A stretch of DNA of 64,000 nt from Megaustenia siamemsis (lineage: Eukaryota > Mollusca > Gastropoda > Stylommatophora > Ariophantidae), in NCBI GenBank assembly GCA_032433765.1, contig JAVIAB010000051.1:47914486-47978485 (forward strand), written 5' to 3'. The position numbers and the translations under genes are program-made. Positions 1 to 11,104 of the stretch are shown piece after piece. Every line of letters starts with the position of its first letter. The stretch's first letter is position 1. Below the pieces are notes generated by a model. It saw nothing but the letters and a program-made list of their open reading frames with translations, made no database searches and was not told the DNA's origin.

Positions 1-103
1 TCATTGACATAGACATGTAATTAAAGACGTTTTCATTTTCTGAAATTGTATTTTGACCCGAGCTATTCTACTTTTTTTTTTATTTCTGTGGTGCATCTTT
101 CAC

Positions 104-386
104 TATTAAACACAATTCAAACAAGACAAATGCGATTTTTGGGTCATGTTAAAAGATACAACAGCCTACTAAAAGTAATCCTGGAGGGGAAAATACAAGG
201 TAAAATAGGCAGAGGCAGACCAGGACTAACATGGACGAGTAACAACAAAAGATGTTACATCATAGGCTGGTTTGAAGACAAACCAGCCTATGACAACTTG
301 CACCATCAAAGCAAGAGACAGAGCAGAATGGCGCTCCATGGTAGTCAACCTTCGATGCGGAGATGGCAGTCGATGATAATGATCTT
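104..386 (+). mobile_element. LINE 3' end (RTE-like, type 2 tail) inserted in another LINE
   Basis: An open stretch reads MRFLGHVKRYNSLLKVILEG, then GRGRPGLTWTS, then QSRMALHGSQPSMRRWQS. This is the basic C-terminal tail seen in RTE-like endonuclease/reverse-transcriptase LINEs. Related tails occur at 3,546, 54,625 and 61,092. It ends with 'gatgataatgat', the GAT-type 3' tail of these elements. Possible short target duplications are atctttc (about 96) and atcttcc (about 382). It is 5' truncated and dead. A 14-bp-arm perfect hairpin at 261-292 replaces a few bases of the normal tail. Confidence 0.75.
261..292. repeat. Perfect hairpin, 14-bp arms, 4-nt loop
   Basis: Arms cataggctggtttg (261-274) and caaaccagcctatg (279-292) are exact reverse complements around the loop aaga. 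In the related LINE tails only the right arm has a counterpart, so the left arm looks like a templated copy made by fold-back synthesis. Confidence 0.85.
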
Positions 387-565
387 CCGTCTAATGTTAT
401 TATTGTAGCCAAGTATTTAATAACATTGCGTAATAATGTATTACATGTACAAGAGTAAATGTAAAAGTAGAAAGTGTTGTTCGAAGAAATGTTACATTAC
501 AATCTGGGTCTCTCTATCTGCTGGGGTATGAACAAGATGTTTTCAGTCACCACATCCAGTATCAG

Positions 566-830
566 GGAGCCGCGATAGCTCAGTGGTTAGTGAACTGGAC
601 TACAAAGGACAAGAGGTAGGGTTCGATCCTAATCCACGGTTTTCGGTTTACCCAGCCTTTAATGGGTACCGGATTTTTTTCTGGGAGAGTAAAGCGGCAC
701 GGGCGTAATATCGATCACATTACCCCAAAATTATGTGCTGAAGGTCTATCAAATTTATGACCTAATTATTGTACTTATTTTTACATCTAGTACCATCTTT
801 CCTATATGAGTAATATTAGTTTGTTATTAC
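566..830 (+). mobile_element. SINE-A copy 1 (tRNA-derived SINE), 3' part decayed
   Basis: The head starts ggagccgcgatagctcagtg and carries an A-box-like block (tagctcagtggttag) and a B box (gggttcgatcc) at tRNA-like spacing. It is followed by the family body with 'ggatttttttctggg' and 'cgggcgtaat'. The same sequence recurs at 16.5, 23.4, 31.8 and 44.7 kb. Beyond about 757 the match is weak. SINE-A would be transcribed by RNA polymerase III from the internal boxes and mobilised by a partner LINE; that is family knowledge. Confidence 0.85.
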
Positions 831-941
831 AAACCCCAAACAAAACTGATTAAATAAGCAATGAAATGATTCTGCCTCCTGGCAAAGATGGAGTTTTGTT
901 TTCTTTATTCTTGCTCTGGGCAGTTGATCAGAGAAATAATA

Positions 942-1915
942 CGCTGCCATCTTTAAATATCCATTGAGACCTAACAGGCTGCCATCTTTAAATATCCATT
1001 GAGACCTAACAGGCTGCCATCTTTAAATATCCATTGAGACCTAACAGGCTGCCATCTTTAAATATCCATTGAGACCTAACAGGCTGCCATCTTTATATAT
1101 ACATTGAGACCTAACAGGCTGCCATCTTGAAATATCCATTGAGACCTAACAGGCTGCCATCTTTAAATATCCATTGAGACCTAACAGGCTGCCATCGTGA
1201 AATATCTATTGAGACCTAACAGGCTGCCATCTTGAAATATCCATTGAGACCTAACAGGCTGCCATCTTGAAATATCCATTGAGACCTAACAGGCTGCCAT
1301 CTTTAAATATCCATTGAGACCTAACAGGCTGCCATCGTGAAATATCTATTGAGACCTAACAGGCTGCCATCTTGAAATATCCATTGAGACCTAACAGGCT
1401 GCCATCTTGAAATATCCATTGAGACCTAACAGGCTGCCATCTTGAAATATCCATTGAGACAACACGGGCTGCCATCGTGAAATATCCAATGAGACCTAAC
1501 AGGCTGCCATCTTGAAATATCCATTGAGACCTAACAGGCTGCCATCTTGAAATATCCATTGAGACAACACGTGCTGCCATCGTGAAATATCCATTGAGAC
1601 AACACGTGCTGCCATCGTGAAATATCCATTGAGACAACACGTGCTGCCATCGTGAAATATCCATTGAGACAACACGTGCTGCCATCGTGAAATATCCATT
1701 GAGACCATACGGGCTGCCATCGTTAAATATCCATTGAGACCTAACAGGCTGCCATCTTGAAATATCCATTGAGACAACACGTGCTGCCATCATGAAATAT
1801 CCATTGAGACAACACGTGCTGCCATCGTGAAATATCCATTGAGACAACACGTGCTGCCATCGTGAAATATCCATTGAGACCATACGGGCTGCCATCGTTA
1901 AATATCCATTGCTAC
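942..1915. repeat. 35-bp tandem array, about 27-28 copies
   Basis: The core 'gctgccatctttaaatatcc' recurs every 35 bases, with 'attgagacctaacag' between cores. Several variant classes can be told apart: ctaacag/cttt, ctaacag/cttg, aacacgtg/cgtg and catacggg/cgtt. A variant carrying cgtgaaatatctatt at 1,191 and again at 1,331 shows a 4-unit (140-bp) duplication. Because 35 is not a multiple of three, the minus strand reads a 35-residue cycle without stops for about 200 codons. This is an array artefact, not a gene. Confidence 0.97.
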
Positions 1916-2892
1916 CGAACAAACAATTGACTCTTAAATATAAATGAAGAAAGAAGAACACTCATAACAAAGGCAACGACAGCGGGCATCAACTTCCAAA
2001 CAAAGATTGAGAGACTCGTTCGGACGAGTGGCGAGACTCACTGCTGGTCGTATGTCAAGTATGATGGGGCTGAAAAGATAACAGCAAAGAATCCTCGGAC
2101 ATGAAGGTTAGATTTTTACCTTCATTTACCGTCTTCTGCTCAAAGGGGCAAAAGATAGATTGATATTTACTGATGACGAGAACCTAACATACAGCAGTGA
2201 AGGTGAACTAGTAAAATGGCAAGAGAATAGGAAAGTGCAAATCTCTTGACAGTATCTTTATCATTGACAATGGCAAATTTGATAAAGTGGTTGAAACCAG
2301 AACCTAGAAAACAAATAATATAAATTACCAAATAACAACAATTGAAAACATTCAGATGTTACTGTACAAACAAATGAGATATTAATCGTGTATCGTTTGT
2401 GTACACACTGTTACCAACGCCAAACATAGACACTTTTATATACAGAACAATTTCATGCGAAACATTGTCATAGATAACATGTCAGGATAACAACTTACGA
2501 CATGAGACAATATTAGAGAGATCGAAGAAAGGTGGGAAAAGGAGATGAGAAGAGACAGGAAGTTAGGAAAATACGTTTCGTTGAGCACATTTTGGTCACT
2601 CGAGTAACAGCTCTTGCGTGAGACGAGGAGTTGTAGGGAGGAAATAAAGTTAGTGGGACTTGGAGACGGTAGAAATGTGACTGGAGACGGTCACGCAGAA
2701 TAATTAATGGATAAGTTGGAGAAGGTTAGTAAGAGTAAAGAGGATGTAAAGGAGGAATCAAAGAATTCTGGGATGAAACTGTGGCTTGAAGTGAAGATAC
2801 GATGTTTGTCTGGACATGAACAGAGTAAAGAGAATGGATACCACTGGCTTAAACATATTTTATGGCGATGTTAGTGAAAGTTGACATCCAGG

Positions 2893-2894
<2 letters not shown>
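1916..2894. other. No gene seen
   Basis: No coding signature, transposon match or repeat was recognised. The strand is purine-rich between about 2,510 and 2,870. Confidence 0.5.

Positions 2895-2926
<32 letters not shown>
2895..2926. repeat. (GA)n microsatellite
   Basis: About 16 GA dinucleotides. Confidence 0.95.
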
Positions 2927-2928
<2 letters not shown>

Positions 2929-3184
2929 CAGACATGCCTTACGAATGGATAGGCAGCAGACACATGTTAACATGTCGTTAAATAGACGTATAAATGAATG
3001 GATTACTGGAAGGATACATTCTTAAAGGTAGAAAGGTTTGTTGGTAACATAGTATTTAGTGTTTATAAGGAACATGTAGACACGTTTGTGAATGTTGTCT
3101 ACACACGATGTTCATAAATAGAATGTCCTTACTTAGCATGAACTGAAAGTCCTCACACACTAACACCACAATCTAATTAGATGC

Positions 3185-3480
3185 AGCTAAGAAGACCAGC
3201 CAGGAAATTCTCAAAGAGGCCGACATAAAAAAGGTAGAACCTAAAGAGCATCAGAAAGAAGCAATTGACATTTTTCGAACACATCATGGGAGGAGGAAAG
3301 TGGAAATATTTGTTACAACTGGCAAAATACATGGGGGTTGAAGAGAAAATATTTTAAATAGCTTGGTGTCATGCACGGAAACACAGTCAACAACATAATT
3401 AATACGGTGCACTGTGGATAGAAAATTGTGGCAGGACATGACTGCCTACACCAAGGGTCTGGCACATGATGATGATGTAG
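3185..3480 (+). mobile_element. RTE-like LINE 3' end (type 1 tail)
   Basis: The bases follow the type 1 tail seen cleanly at 51.9-52.4 kb. Visible pieces are 'gaaattctcaaagagg', the 'caactggc' block that encodes the TTGK-like motif, and 'gtggcaggacatgactgcc', ending in 'atgatgatgatg'. It is 5' truncated and has stops in all frames. Confidence 0.75.
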
Positions 3481-3545
3481 TAAATAAACTATATAACAAT
3501 GAACAATATAATACTTTATTTGCGGTATAAATTACAGTTTTCATC

Positions 3546-3725
3546 TCATTATCATCATCATTATTGAGTGCCGTCTCCGCATCGAAGGTTGGCTACCATG
3601 GAGCGCCATTCCACTCTGTCTCTTGCTTTGATGGTGTAGATTGTCATAGGTTGACCTGTCCATCTTTTGATGTTGCTAGTCCATGTTAGTCTTGGTCTGC
3701 CTCTGCCTCTTTTACCTTGTATTTT
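3546..3725 (-). mobile_element. RTE-like LINE 3' end (type 2 tail), facing the previous one
   Basis: On the minus strand this reads the same tail as 104-386 and 61,092-61,337: GRGR followed by LTWTS, then the QSRMEWRSMVA-like block. It starts at the plus-strand trinucleotide run 'catcatcattattg', which is its 3' tail. With 3,185-3,480 it forms a 3'-to-3' pair about 70 bp apart. Confidence 0.75.
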
Positions 3726-5467
3726 AACTTAATGTATAACATTTTGACTATAGTTTCAGTATAGCTGGCTGGGGTGTATAGCTGCAGTTCTAAGCTTGTT
3801 AGCATTACGTTCTACAGTAGCCCACAGGTACAACATTTGAAATCCGCATGTAGCGATCTTGTTTTGTTTTCAGCTACCCCTGACATTAAAGTAGGTGAGG
3901 TGGATTGTAAACTGATGCTCATGTTGAGGATATAAAAATCCATTGGTACATGCAAAAAGAAAAGACCATTGCCCGAGTTATATTTCAAATAGTAAAATTA
4001 CTTCCGCAATTTAAATGATATCAGCCTGCTTTCTTAAAATTACTCCATGGAAATCCACCAATGCTATGGAGTTATTTAATTTAGTCTAGATAATTAGTAA
4101 AAAAATTATAAATAACAATAATGAACGTTGCTTCTTTGTAATGATTATAGTGGTCTTTTTATGCAATAACACAAGGACGATTCATTTCTTTATTGCCAGT
4201 TACTTTTCGTGATATCCTGTTTCCAATCAACAATTCTGGTACTATTAAGATTTGGACTGTGAGGGCCATGCGTTGTTTTAAAGAAGATCACAGAAGCTTT
4301 GTCCTCGAATATAGAGGCGTACCTGAAGATAGAGTAGGAACCGCACCTACTATATGTATATACTATGCTATATAATATATACTTTATTAAAGTGTCGCAG
4401 GAAGAATAATACAAGGGTTGACTAAAGAATAGAAACGAAAACTGAATATTGATAGCAAAATGGAAAAAAAAATGATGACAAGAATAGAAAAGGGTACTCT
4501 ATATATGTGTCTGTCTAACTGTCTAAATATTATCTGTCTATTTCTCTATCCGTCAGTCTGTTTCTCTGTCTGTCTGATCATCCATCCATCCGTCCAGATC
4601 CACTAACCAATGTGTAAGCCTGCCCGGAAGGAAAAAAAAATGAGCCTAAAATAAATTAAAAAAAAAATAGGAAGTGCAAATGTGCTGTCAGAAAAAAAGC
4701 GTTGGTTTCTCTAAAGGAAGTTGGAGCAGTACAAATATAAAGTGTTTATCAAATATTTAAAGTGTTTACCGATCTGTCTCTTATTTCAAACACTTTTACT
4801 CGCCTTTTTTGAAGGGAAATTGAAAACCTTTTACCTTATGAGGAGCACAGCCTCCTCAAAACAAAACACAAAAAAACAAACAAAAATGATCTATTCATTC
4901 AGAAGTATAGAACATAGAAGAGATAAACCGCTAGAGCCAACTTAAGATGACACCCCAGAAGATGATCAACAAACGCAACTCATCCATATGGACCCATGTC
5001 TACACATTCAGATCCTCAGACGATGTCAATTATTGATGTGGGACATCTATATAAAGTGTAGTAAAAAATAAAATGGAACTGACACAGAAACAGGCAAAAT
5101 GAAGCTGTTGAACTGAGTCAGTAGCTTTACTTACAAGAAAACAGGGGCTCCACTTGGAATCTTCTTTACAATTCCTAACATCATCAATAAATTCCCAAGC
5201 CACTATACAAGACATCTGTTCAGACATCAACTGCTACAGTTCACAAAAGTGGAATTTCTCGAAGGTGGCAACTGATCCCCTCTTCAGAATCGATAGCAGA
5301 GAAGCTTCCAGACAACGACAACACGAGCTACGGAGAGAGACCAAGACCGTCATTTGAAATAAATAAAGAACAGTTTGGAAAAAGGATACAAATAAAAGAC
5401 CAGCAGGGCCCAAGTCAAAATCTTCCAAAGCAAGCTGAAACCATCATTTACCTACACAAAATGTGCT
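3726..5467. other. No gene seen; small tctg-rich patch
   Basis: Short open frames near 4,190-4,410 and 4,720-5,430 match no family I know and show no conserved motif. A 'tctgtctg' rich patch lies at about 4,510-4,590. Confidence 0.45.
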
Positions 5468-6980
5468 ACTGCAGATTAATGATTCCACCGACCAAGAATA
5501 AACCACACCGATGAATGACACTCTAGATTACTGATTCTACCGACCAGGAATAAACCCTAATCAATTAAAGGCACTCTAGATTAATGATTACACCAACCAG
5601 GAAAAAACCACACCGATGAATGGCACTCTAGATTACTGATTCCAACGACCAGGAAAAAACCACACCGATGAATGGCACTCTAGATTACTGATTCTACCGA
5701 CCAGGAATAAACCACATCGATGAATGACACTCTAGATTACTGATTCTACCGACCAGGAATAAACCACACCGATGAATGACACTCTAGATTACTGATTCCA
5801 ATGACCAGGAATAAACCACACCGATGAATGACACTCTAGATTACTGATTCTACCGACCAGGAATAAACCACATCGATGAATGACACTCTAGATTAATGAT
5901 TCCACCGACCAGGAATAAACCACATCGATGAATGACACTCTAGATTACTGATTCTACCGACCAGGAATAAACCTCCATCGCTGAAAGGACTCTATATTAT
6001 TGATTCTACCGACCAGGAATAAACCACATCGATAAATGACACTCTAGATTACTGATTCTACCGACCAGGAATAAACCTCTATCGCTGAAAGGACTCTATA
6101 TTACTGATTCTACCGACCAGGAATAAACCTCCATCGCTGAAATGACTCTATATTACTGATTCTACCGACCAGGAATATACCACATCGATGAATGACACTC
6201 TACATTACTAATTCCGCCGACTAGGAATAAACCCCCATCGATGAAATGCACTCTAGATTACCGATTCCACCGACCAGGAATAAACCACACCGATGAATGA
6301 CACTCTAGATTACTGATTCTACCGACCAGGAATAAACCACATCGATGAATGACACTCTAGATTACTGATTCTACCGACCAGGAATAAACCACATCGATGA
6401 ATGACACTCTAGATTACTGATTCTACCGACCAGGAATAAACCACATCGATGAATGACACTCTAGATTACTGATTCCAACGACCAGGAATAAACCACATCG
6501 ATGAATGACACTCTAGTTTAATGATTCCACCGACCAGGAATAAACCACATCGATGAATGACACTCTAGATTACTGATTCTACCGACCAGGAATAAACCTC
6601 CATCGCTGAAAGGACTCTATATTATTGATTCTACCGACCAGGAATAAACCACATCGATAAATGACACTCTAGATTACTGATTCTACCGACCAGGAATAAA
6701 CCTCCATCGCTGAAATGACTCTATATTGCTGATTCTACCGACCAGGAATAAACCTCCATCGCTGAAATGACTCTATATTACTGATGCTACCGACCAGGAA
6801 TATACCACATCGATGAATGACACTCTACATTACTAATTCCGCCGACTAGGAATAAACCCCCATCGATGAAATGCACTCTAGATTACCGATTCCACCGACC
6901 AGGAATAAACCACACCGATGAATGACACTCTAGATTACTAATTCCACCGACCAGGAAGAAACCCCCATCGATGAATGCTA
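5468..6980. repeat. 52-bp tandem array, about 29 copies, with a 12-unit higher-order repeat
   Basis: The unit contains 'accgaccaggaataaacc' and 'gaatgacactctaga', repeating every 52 bases. Marker variants recur at a fixed offset. 'acctccatcgctgaaagg' occurs at 5,971 and 6,596. 'attccgccgactagg' occurs at 6,211 and 6,836. Both offsets are 625 bp, about 12 units, so a block was duplicated whole after the units had diverged. Confidence 0.96.
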
Positions 6981-7302
6981 CTACAGAAGGAGAGTCAAGA
7001 CGCTGAAACACCCTCACTAGGAGTGCAACTGTAACACCTTTATGACATATTCTTTTATTTGAATAGTCTGATGTAGAACGGATCGTATCTCGCCAAGAAG
7101 AAGCCAAAAACTGGAAGGCGCCAATTCTCAATCGTCAGTTCAAACTCAGCAATATCTCATTTTAAATCTGACATCGAGCTGGCTGAGTTCTTCCGGTCCA
7201 TATAGGATTATTTGTCTTCTATTTATAAACAAAACAATAATGAATATGTTGATGACGAGTTAAATGAAGATGAAGTTAGTAGTACTGTAACCTTGAATGT
7301 TC
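6981..7302. other. No gene seen
   Basis: Unique-looking sequence between the 52-bp array and a low-copy duplication. No motif was recognised. Confidence 0.45.
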
Positions 7303-7610
7303 GTCCTCCACGCACACTTCATTCAAGAGGGTCTTTAATATTTCAAAAGTCAACAGTTTATTAAATCAATTGACAACACAATCGTCTTTGAACAATCCTA
7401 TAATAATGTATATATCAACAGTAGAGGATCTCTGGTCACACGAGTCCTCCACGCACACTTCATTCAAGGTGAACAGTTTATCAAATCACTTTACAACACA
7501 AATCGTCTATGAACTCACTGAACAACCCTATGAATCACGTTTATATCAACGGTAGGGGGATCTCTGGCAGCCCGAGTCTTCCATGCACGACTCGCGGAAG
7601 TGATCACTGA
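7303..7610. repeat. Imperfect direct duplication of about 131-141 bp (2-3 units)
   Basis: 'gtcctccacgcacacttc' occurs at 7,303 and 7,444, and a weaker form (gtcttccatgcac) at 7,575. Each is followed by 'aacagtttat', an 'acaacac' block and 'gatctctgg'. It could be a piece of a long terminal repeat or a young duplication. No coding sequence is attached. Confidence 0.65.
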
Positions 7611-9065
7611 TCAGCTGCCCTTTTCCCTGTTCATCTCTGGCCAGCGGTCTTCAACCGTCAACCCACTCTCTCTTGGCCAACTTTCTAACTGCCTCTCAAA
7701 CTACGTCATCGTATTTTTACGTCACTTTTCACTCTCCGCGCACTGTATTGCACTACCTATTGTGGCGTGCAAACAGTTTATCAATTCCATCTTCAATTCC
7801 GTCTCTTAACCTTTTAGTGCACAATCTCGCGTCTACATAATGACCGTGCCGAACTTCGATGTGAAACCAAGCTCAGAGACATACAAGGTAAACTCTCTTA
7901 CGAAGACTCGGAGAAGGCTACCATCTTTGTCTTCTTGATAGGAGAAGCGACATCGTGTGACCAAAACTTTTCGAACGATGACAAATGGAGTCCGCTTAAG
8001 ACTTTATTTTTAATTTATGTGCGTTATGTGATCCCTTGTGGAACATTAATCGGTGATGGAGTACTTGATTTGTGCTGATATGTCCCAATATATGCATGCA
8101 AGATATGAAAGCGCTAATGAACAATGTCTGAATATAGCGATGATGGTCATGTACACAAGAACAAGAATGAAACGTACATAAACTTTATTTGTGACTTGAG
8201 AAATAGAGCAGGACATCTCAAATGTGGATGAAAACACTCCCAAATTTGGATAGTTTAAATCATAACATACAATTTAAAAAAAATTAATACAAGAAGAAAA
8301 TTGCATGAAAAATAGCACACATAAACTGCGATATAATAAGAAAGGAAACATCAAAAGATTGACAAGAAGTAGTTTAAAGATGTCTAGGGAACACTTGATC
8401 AGATCTTCAACAGCCATTCATCCCATCGCTCACACCTTTTTTCAAGACTGTTTACAAATGACGTCAGCGGAAGTGGGGCCTTCTTTCAAGATTTCTTTTC
8501 CGTTGCAAACCTTTTAATGACGGACAGAGATAAATCGATCTCCTCGCCAGCCCCTTCTCCGCCTCAAATTAGGAAACCTCTTGCAGAGCTTCAGTGATTG
8601 ATTCAAATATTTAGGCACATACTTCTCTCCCCCCCCTCTCTCTCTCTCTCTCACTCTCTCTCTCTATCAATGTCTCTCATTCTTTCTCTCTCACTTTCAC
8701 GTTCATTATATCAATCCTGCATCTTCTTCCTCATTCTTCCTAAATAAAGAATAAAAATAAAGAATGTGAACGTGCTTATAATGAAGAGAAGGAACAGACG
8801 TAATAATCATTAGATTATCTTGTGTTTTTTGTTGTGAGCTAAAGAGCACTTTAATAATGGTAATTGATGTTGGCAATAGGAAAGAGAAGTAGAAGAAAAA
8901 ATAAGAAAATGAGCAGAGACATAATGGAGAAAGAATTGTGGAAGGTGAAGAAAGTACTGGAAACAATTAAACATCAATTATTTATATTCAACAATTGTAA
9001 GAGATGAATTAAACATTTATAACCTAAATACAAGTATGATATATTGTCTAAACTTTAGTAATTTT
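7611..9065. other. No gene seen; (CT)n at about 8,625-8,667
   Basis: Contains a C/CT tract (ccccccctctctctct) and scattered short open frames with no recognisable motif. Confidence 0.45.
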
Positions 9066-9389
9066 TTTTTCTTCGTACGCCAGCTTTTACCTCTGACGAA
9101 GTCCCTAGAAACTAGGAACTGAATTTTGCATGTTAATCCATTTTTCCCTGGCAGCCGTGTGCACAGGGGTCCCCCGCCACACGGGCAGATAACTCCGTCT
9201 TCGGAGGTACTCATATTTTTTCCGTCGATGAGTAATTGACGTTACAAGCCGGGCCTCGCTGCTGAGACCAGGGTTGGTTGCCGCAGAGAGAAATCATAGA
9301 TAAAAATCCCAACTGGGTGGAGCCGGGATTTGAACCCACAACCTCTCTGTCTCGAGTCCGGCGTCTTGCCTCGAGACCAACCAGTCCCC
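9066..9389 (-). mobile_element. SINE-B copy 1 (tRNA-derived, 324 bp) with target duplication
   Basis: Read on the minus strand, the head is 'ggggactggttggtctcgag', followed by a B box 'gtgggttcaaatcccgg'. The plus-strand left end is a T run, which is the 3' poly(A) tail. Direct repeats 'actttagtaatttt' at 9,052-9,065 and 9,390-9,403 mark the target duplication. The second copy at 21.5 kb has the same length and layout. SINE-B is unrelated to SINE-A beyond its tRNA-like head. Confidence 0.88.
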
Positions 9390-9403
9390 ACTTTAGTAAT
9401 TTT

Positions 9404-10366
9404 ATCTCTACCTCTAATCTTTTCAAAATGTTCAGACCAGGACATTGGTGTGTGAGAAGTAACAGATTAGTTTTAAATTGTAAATTGTGTGGACTTTATG
9501 CTCGTCTAGAAGAATATAAAACATGAATCTATTTATTGGTGAATACAGCTTCAACTAACAATAACCCACGTGCTGTTCATGCAGTAACGGTGCACTCTAT
9601 AGAAGTAATCACGGCTGTCTGATTGTAACCTTTGTTCGACGTACCTTTCCTAAATAGCTGTAAATTAGGGCAAATATTTGCACACACACGTATCCCCTGT
9701 TACTCTCGTACAAATAATCTCTCTATTGTGTCATTATATCAACTAAAATACGTTTTCACAAAATTAAAATTGGGAGGAGACGTATTAAAAGAATCAATTT
9801 CCCTCGTCTTTAGAGTGTGATATTAAGACAATCTGAATCCAAGAATTAAATAAATAAAATTTATCCAAAGGCTTATAAAGGCTGTGAGTCATTTTGTAGG
9901 GTTTTCAAAGCGAATCTACCTAAAATAAGTTCTCTCTCAGACTGTTTGAAGAAGATGTCTCGAATACCAGCTATTTCAACGCTCGATAGTCTCCACTTCA
10001 AATCGAAATTGATTTTGTTCAAAATCTGTTGACTATGTAAAGAAAAGTTTTAATTTGTTTAAGAAGATTTACATTTCCATTTCGCAAAATTCAAAGCCTG
10101 AAGAAAAAAAAAAAATATATATATATACCTAGACAAATTATAATTTTTACATTTATAAACATGCTGTGTCCCAGATTTACAAGTAAAATGACATATTTTA
10201 ATTACTGAAATTATTTTACAATGAAACAAGAATATATAAAATGGAGTATGTATATTTGGATTTTGGGATTTATTGAATCCCTGTGGGGATTACATGGCAA
10301 TTATTTTAAATTTTAGCGCTGAACTAGACTGTAGCCTTATGCTATATTGATGTCTACATTCTATCT

Positions 10367-10368
<2 letters not shown>
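9404..10368. other. No gene seen
   Basis: AT-rich. No coding signature or repeat was recognised. Confidence 0.45.
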
Positions 10369-10438
<70 letters not shown>

Positions 10439-10460
10439 ATGGGTGTGTGTATATATATAC
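10369..10460. repeat. Compound (TA)n-(TG)n microsatellite
   Basis: About 19 TA followed by about 13 TG, then interrupted tg/ta steps. Open frames across it are artefacts. Confidence 0.95.
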
Positions 10461-11100
10461 TGTGCGAGGATTGTACATTTTTTGTTCCGATTTTGCACAC
10501 TTTTTGTGTTTATATACTTATGAGGGATTTCGTCGCTCTTTTGAGGTTTTATCCCCTAAAAGTTTGTGACATTTTTATTCTTCTGCATGTTTTGTATGGT
10601 TTCCGTACTCTGTGTAGAGCTCTACACTCTTTGTGCTCTTAGGTCAGAGCTTGCTATGTTTCTACACTTTGTTGGAGAACTTCTGCACTCTTTTATTTAG
10701 GTCTTCCATTTTTGAACAGTTTGTATACCTCTATATGTGTTTGTGCACACATATTATATGCCGTGTTTGCAGAATATTTGTAGAGTTTCCTCAGTGTATA
10801 TGTGAAGTTTATAATTCTGGGGTTTGTACTTTTCTTTGTTGAGTTTCTACTTCATTTCATTTTGGTGTCTAAATACTATTCACGTGTTTAAAACGCTCAG
10901 CAACAATTGAAAGCACTTGTCCCTTTCGTTCAGCCATTTTAAAAAAATAGTCATATTTGCACAACGTCAGCTGAACGAGCACTCAAGAGAATACACTGTT
11001 CTATAGCATCTCTGTCTATGTAAATGTTTCACTTGGCTTTACTATCAGACAGTCAATATTACTATAATCATTTTTTTGTCACATGAAAGGTATAGCTGAA
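10461..11100. other. T/G-rich stretch with weak periodicity
   Basis: From 10,470 to about 10,860 the plus strand is strongly T-rich and repeats loose variants of 'ttttgcacactttttgtg' and 'tgtagagtttc'. It may be an old eroded tandem array. No gene is seen. Confidence 0.4.
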
Positions 11101-11104
11101 AACA

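Larger units (their letters stand above)
1..440 (-). mobile_element. RTE-like LINE remnant, split by a second LINE tail
   Basis: Bases 1-103 and about 387-432 align, in order, with one continuous stretch of the better-preserved LINE at 52,441-52,590. Both share the blocks 'tttctgtggtgcatctt' and 'atgttattattgt'. That stretch is the part just C-terminal of the reverse transcriptase. The copy is on the minus strand, starts outside the window and is non-coding now. The 280 bases between the two halves are a different LINE 3' end in the opposite orientation, so this is a target later hit by another insertion. Confidence 0.7.

Noticed and set aside
942..1915. CRISPR-like array
   Set aside because: Direct repeats lack unique spacers and the DNA is animal; it is a simple minisatellite. 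The same holds for the other arrays.
1356..1961. 200-codon minus-strand frame in the 35-bp array
   Set aside because: It reads the tandem unit in all three phases in turn; no protein family.
7303..7610. Long terminal repeat of a retrovirus-like element
   Set aside because: Direct duplication without polypurine tract, primer site, TG...CA ends or gag-pol coding sequence nearby.
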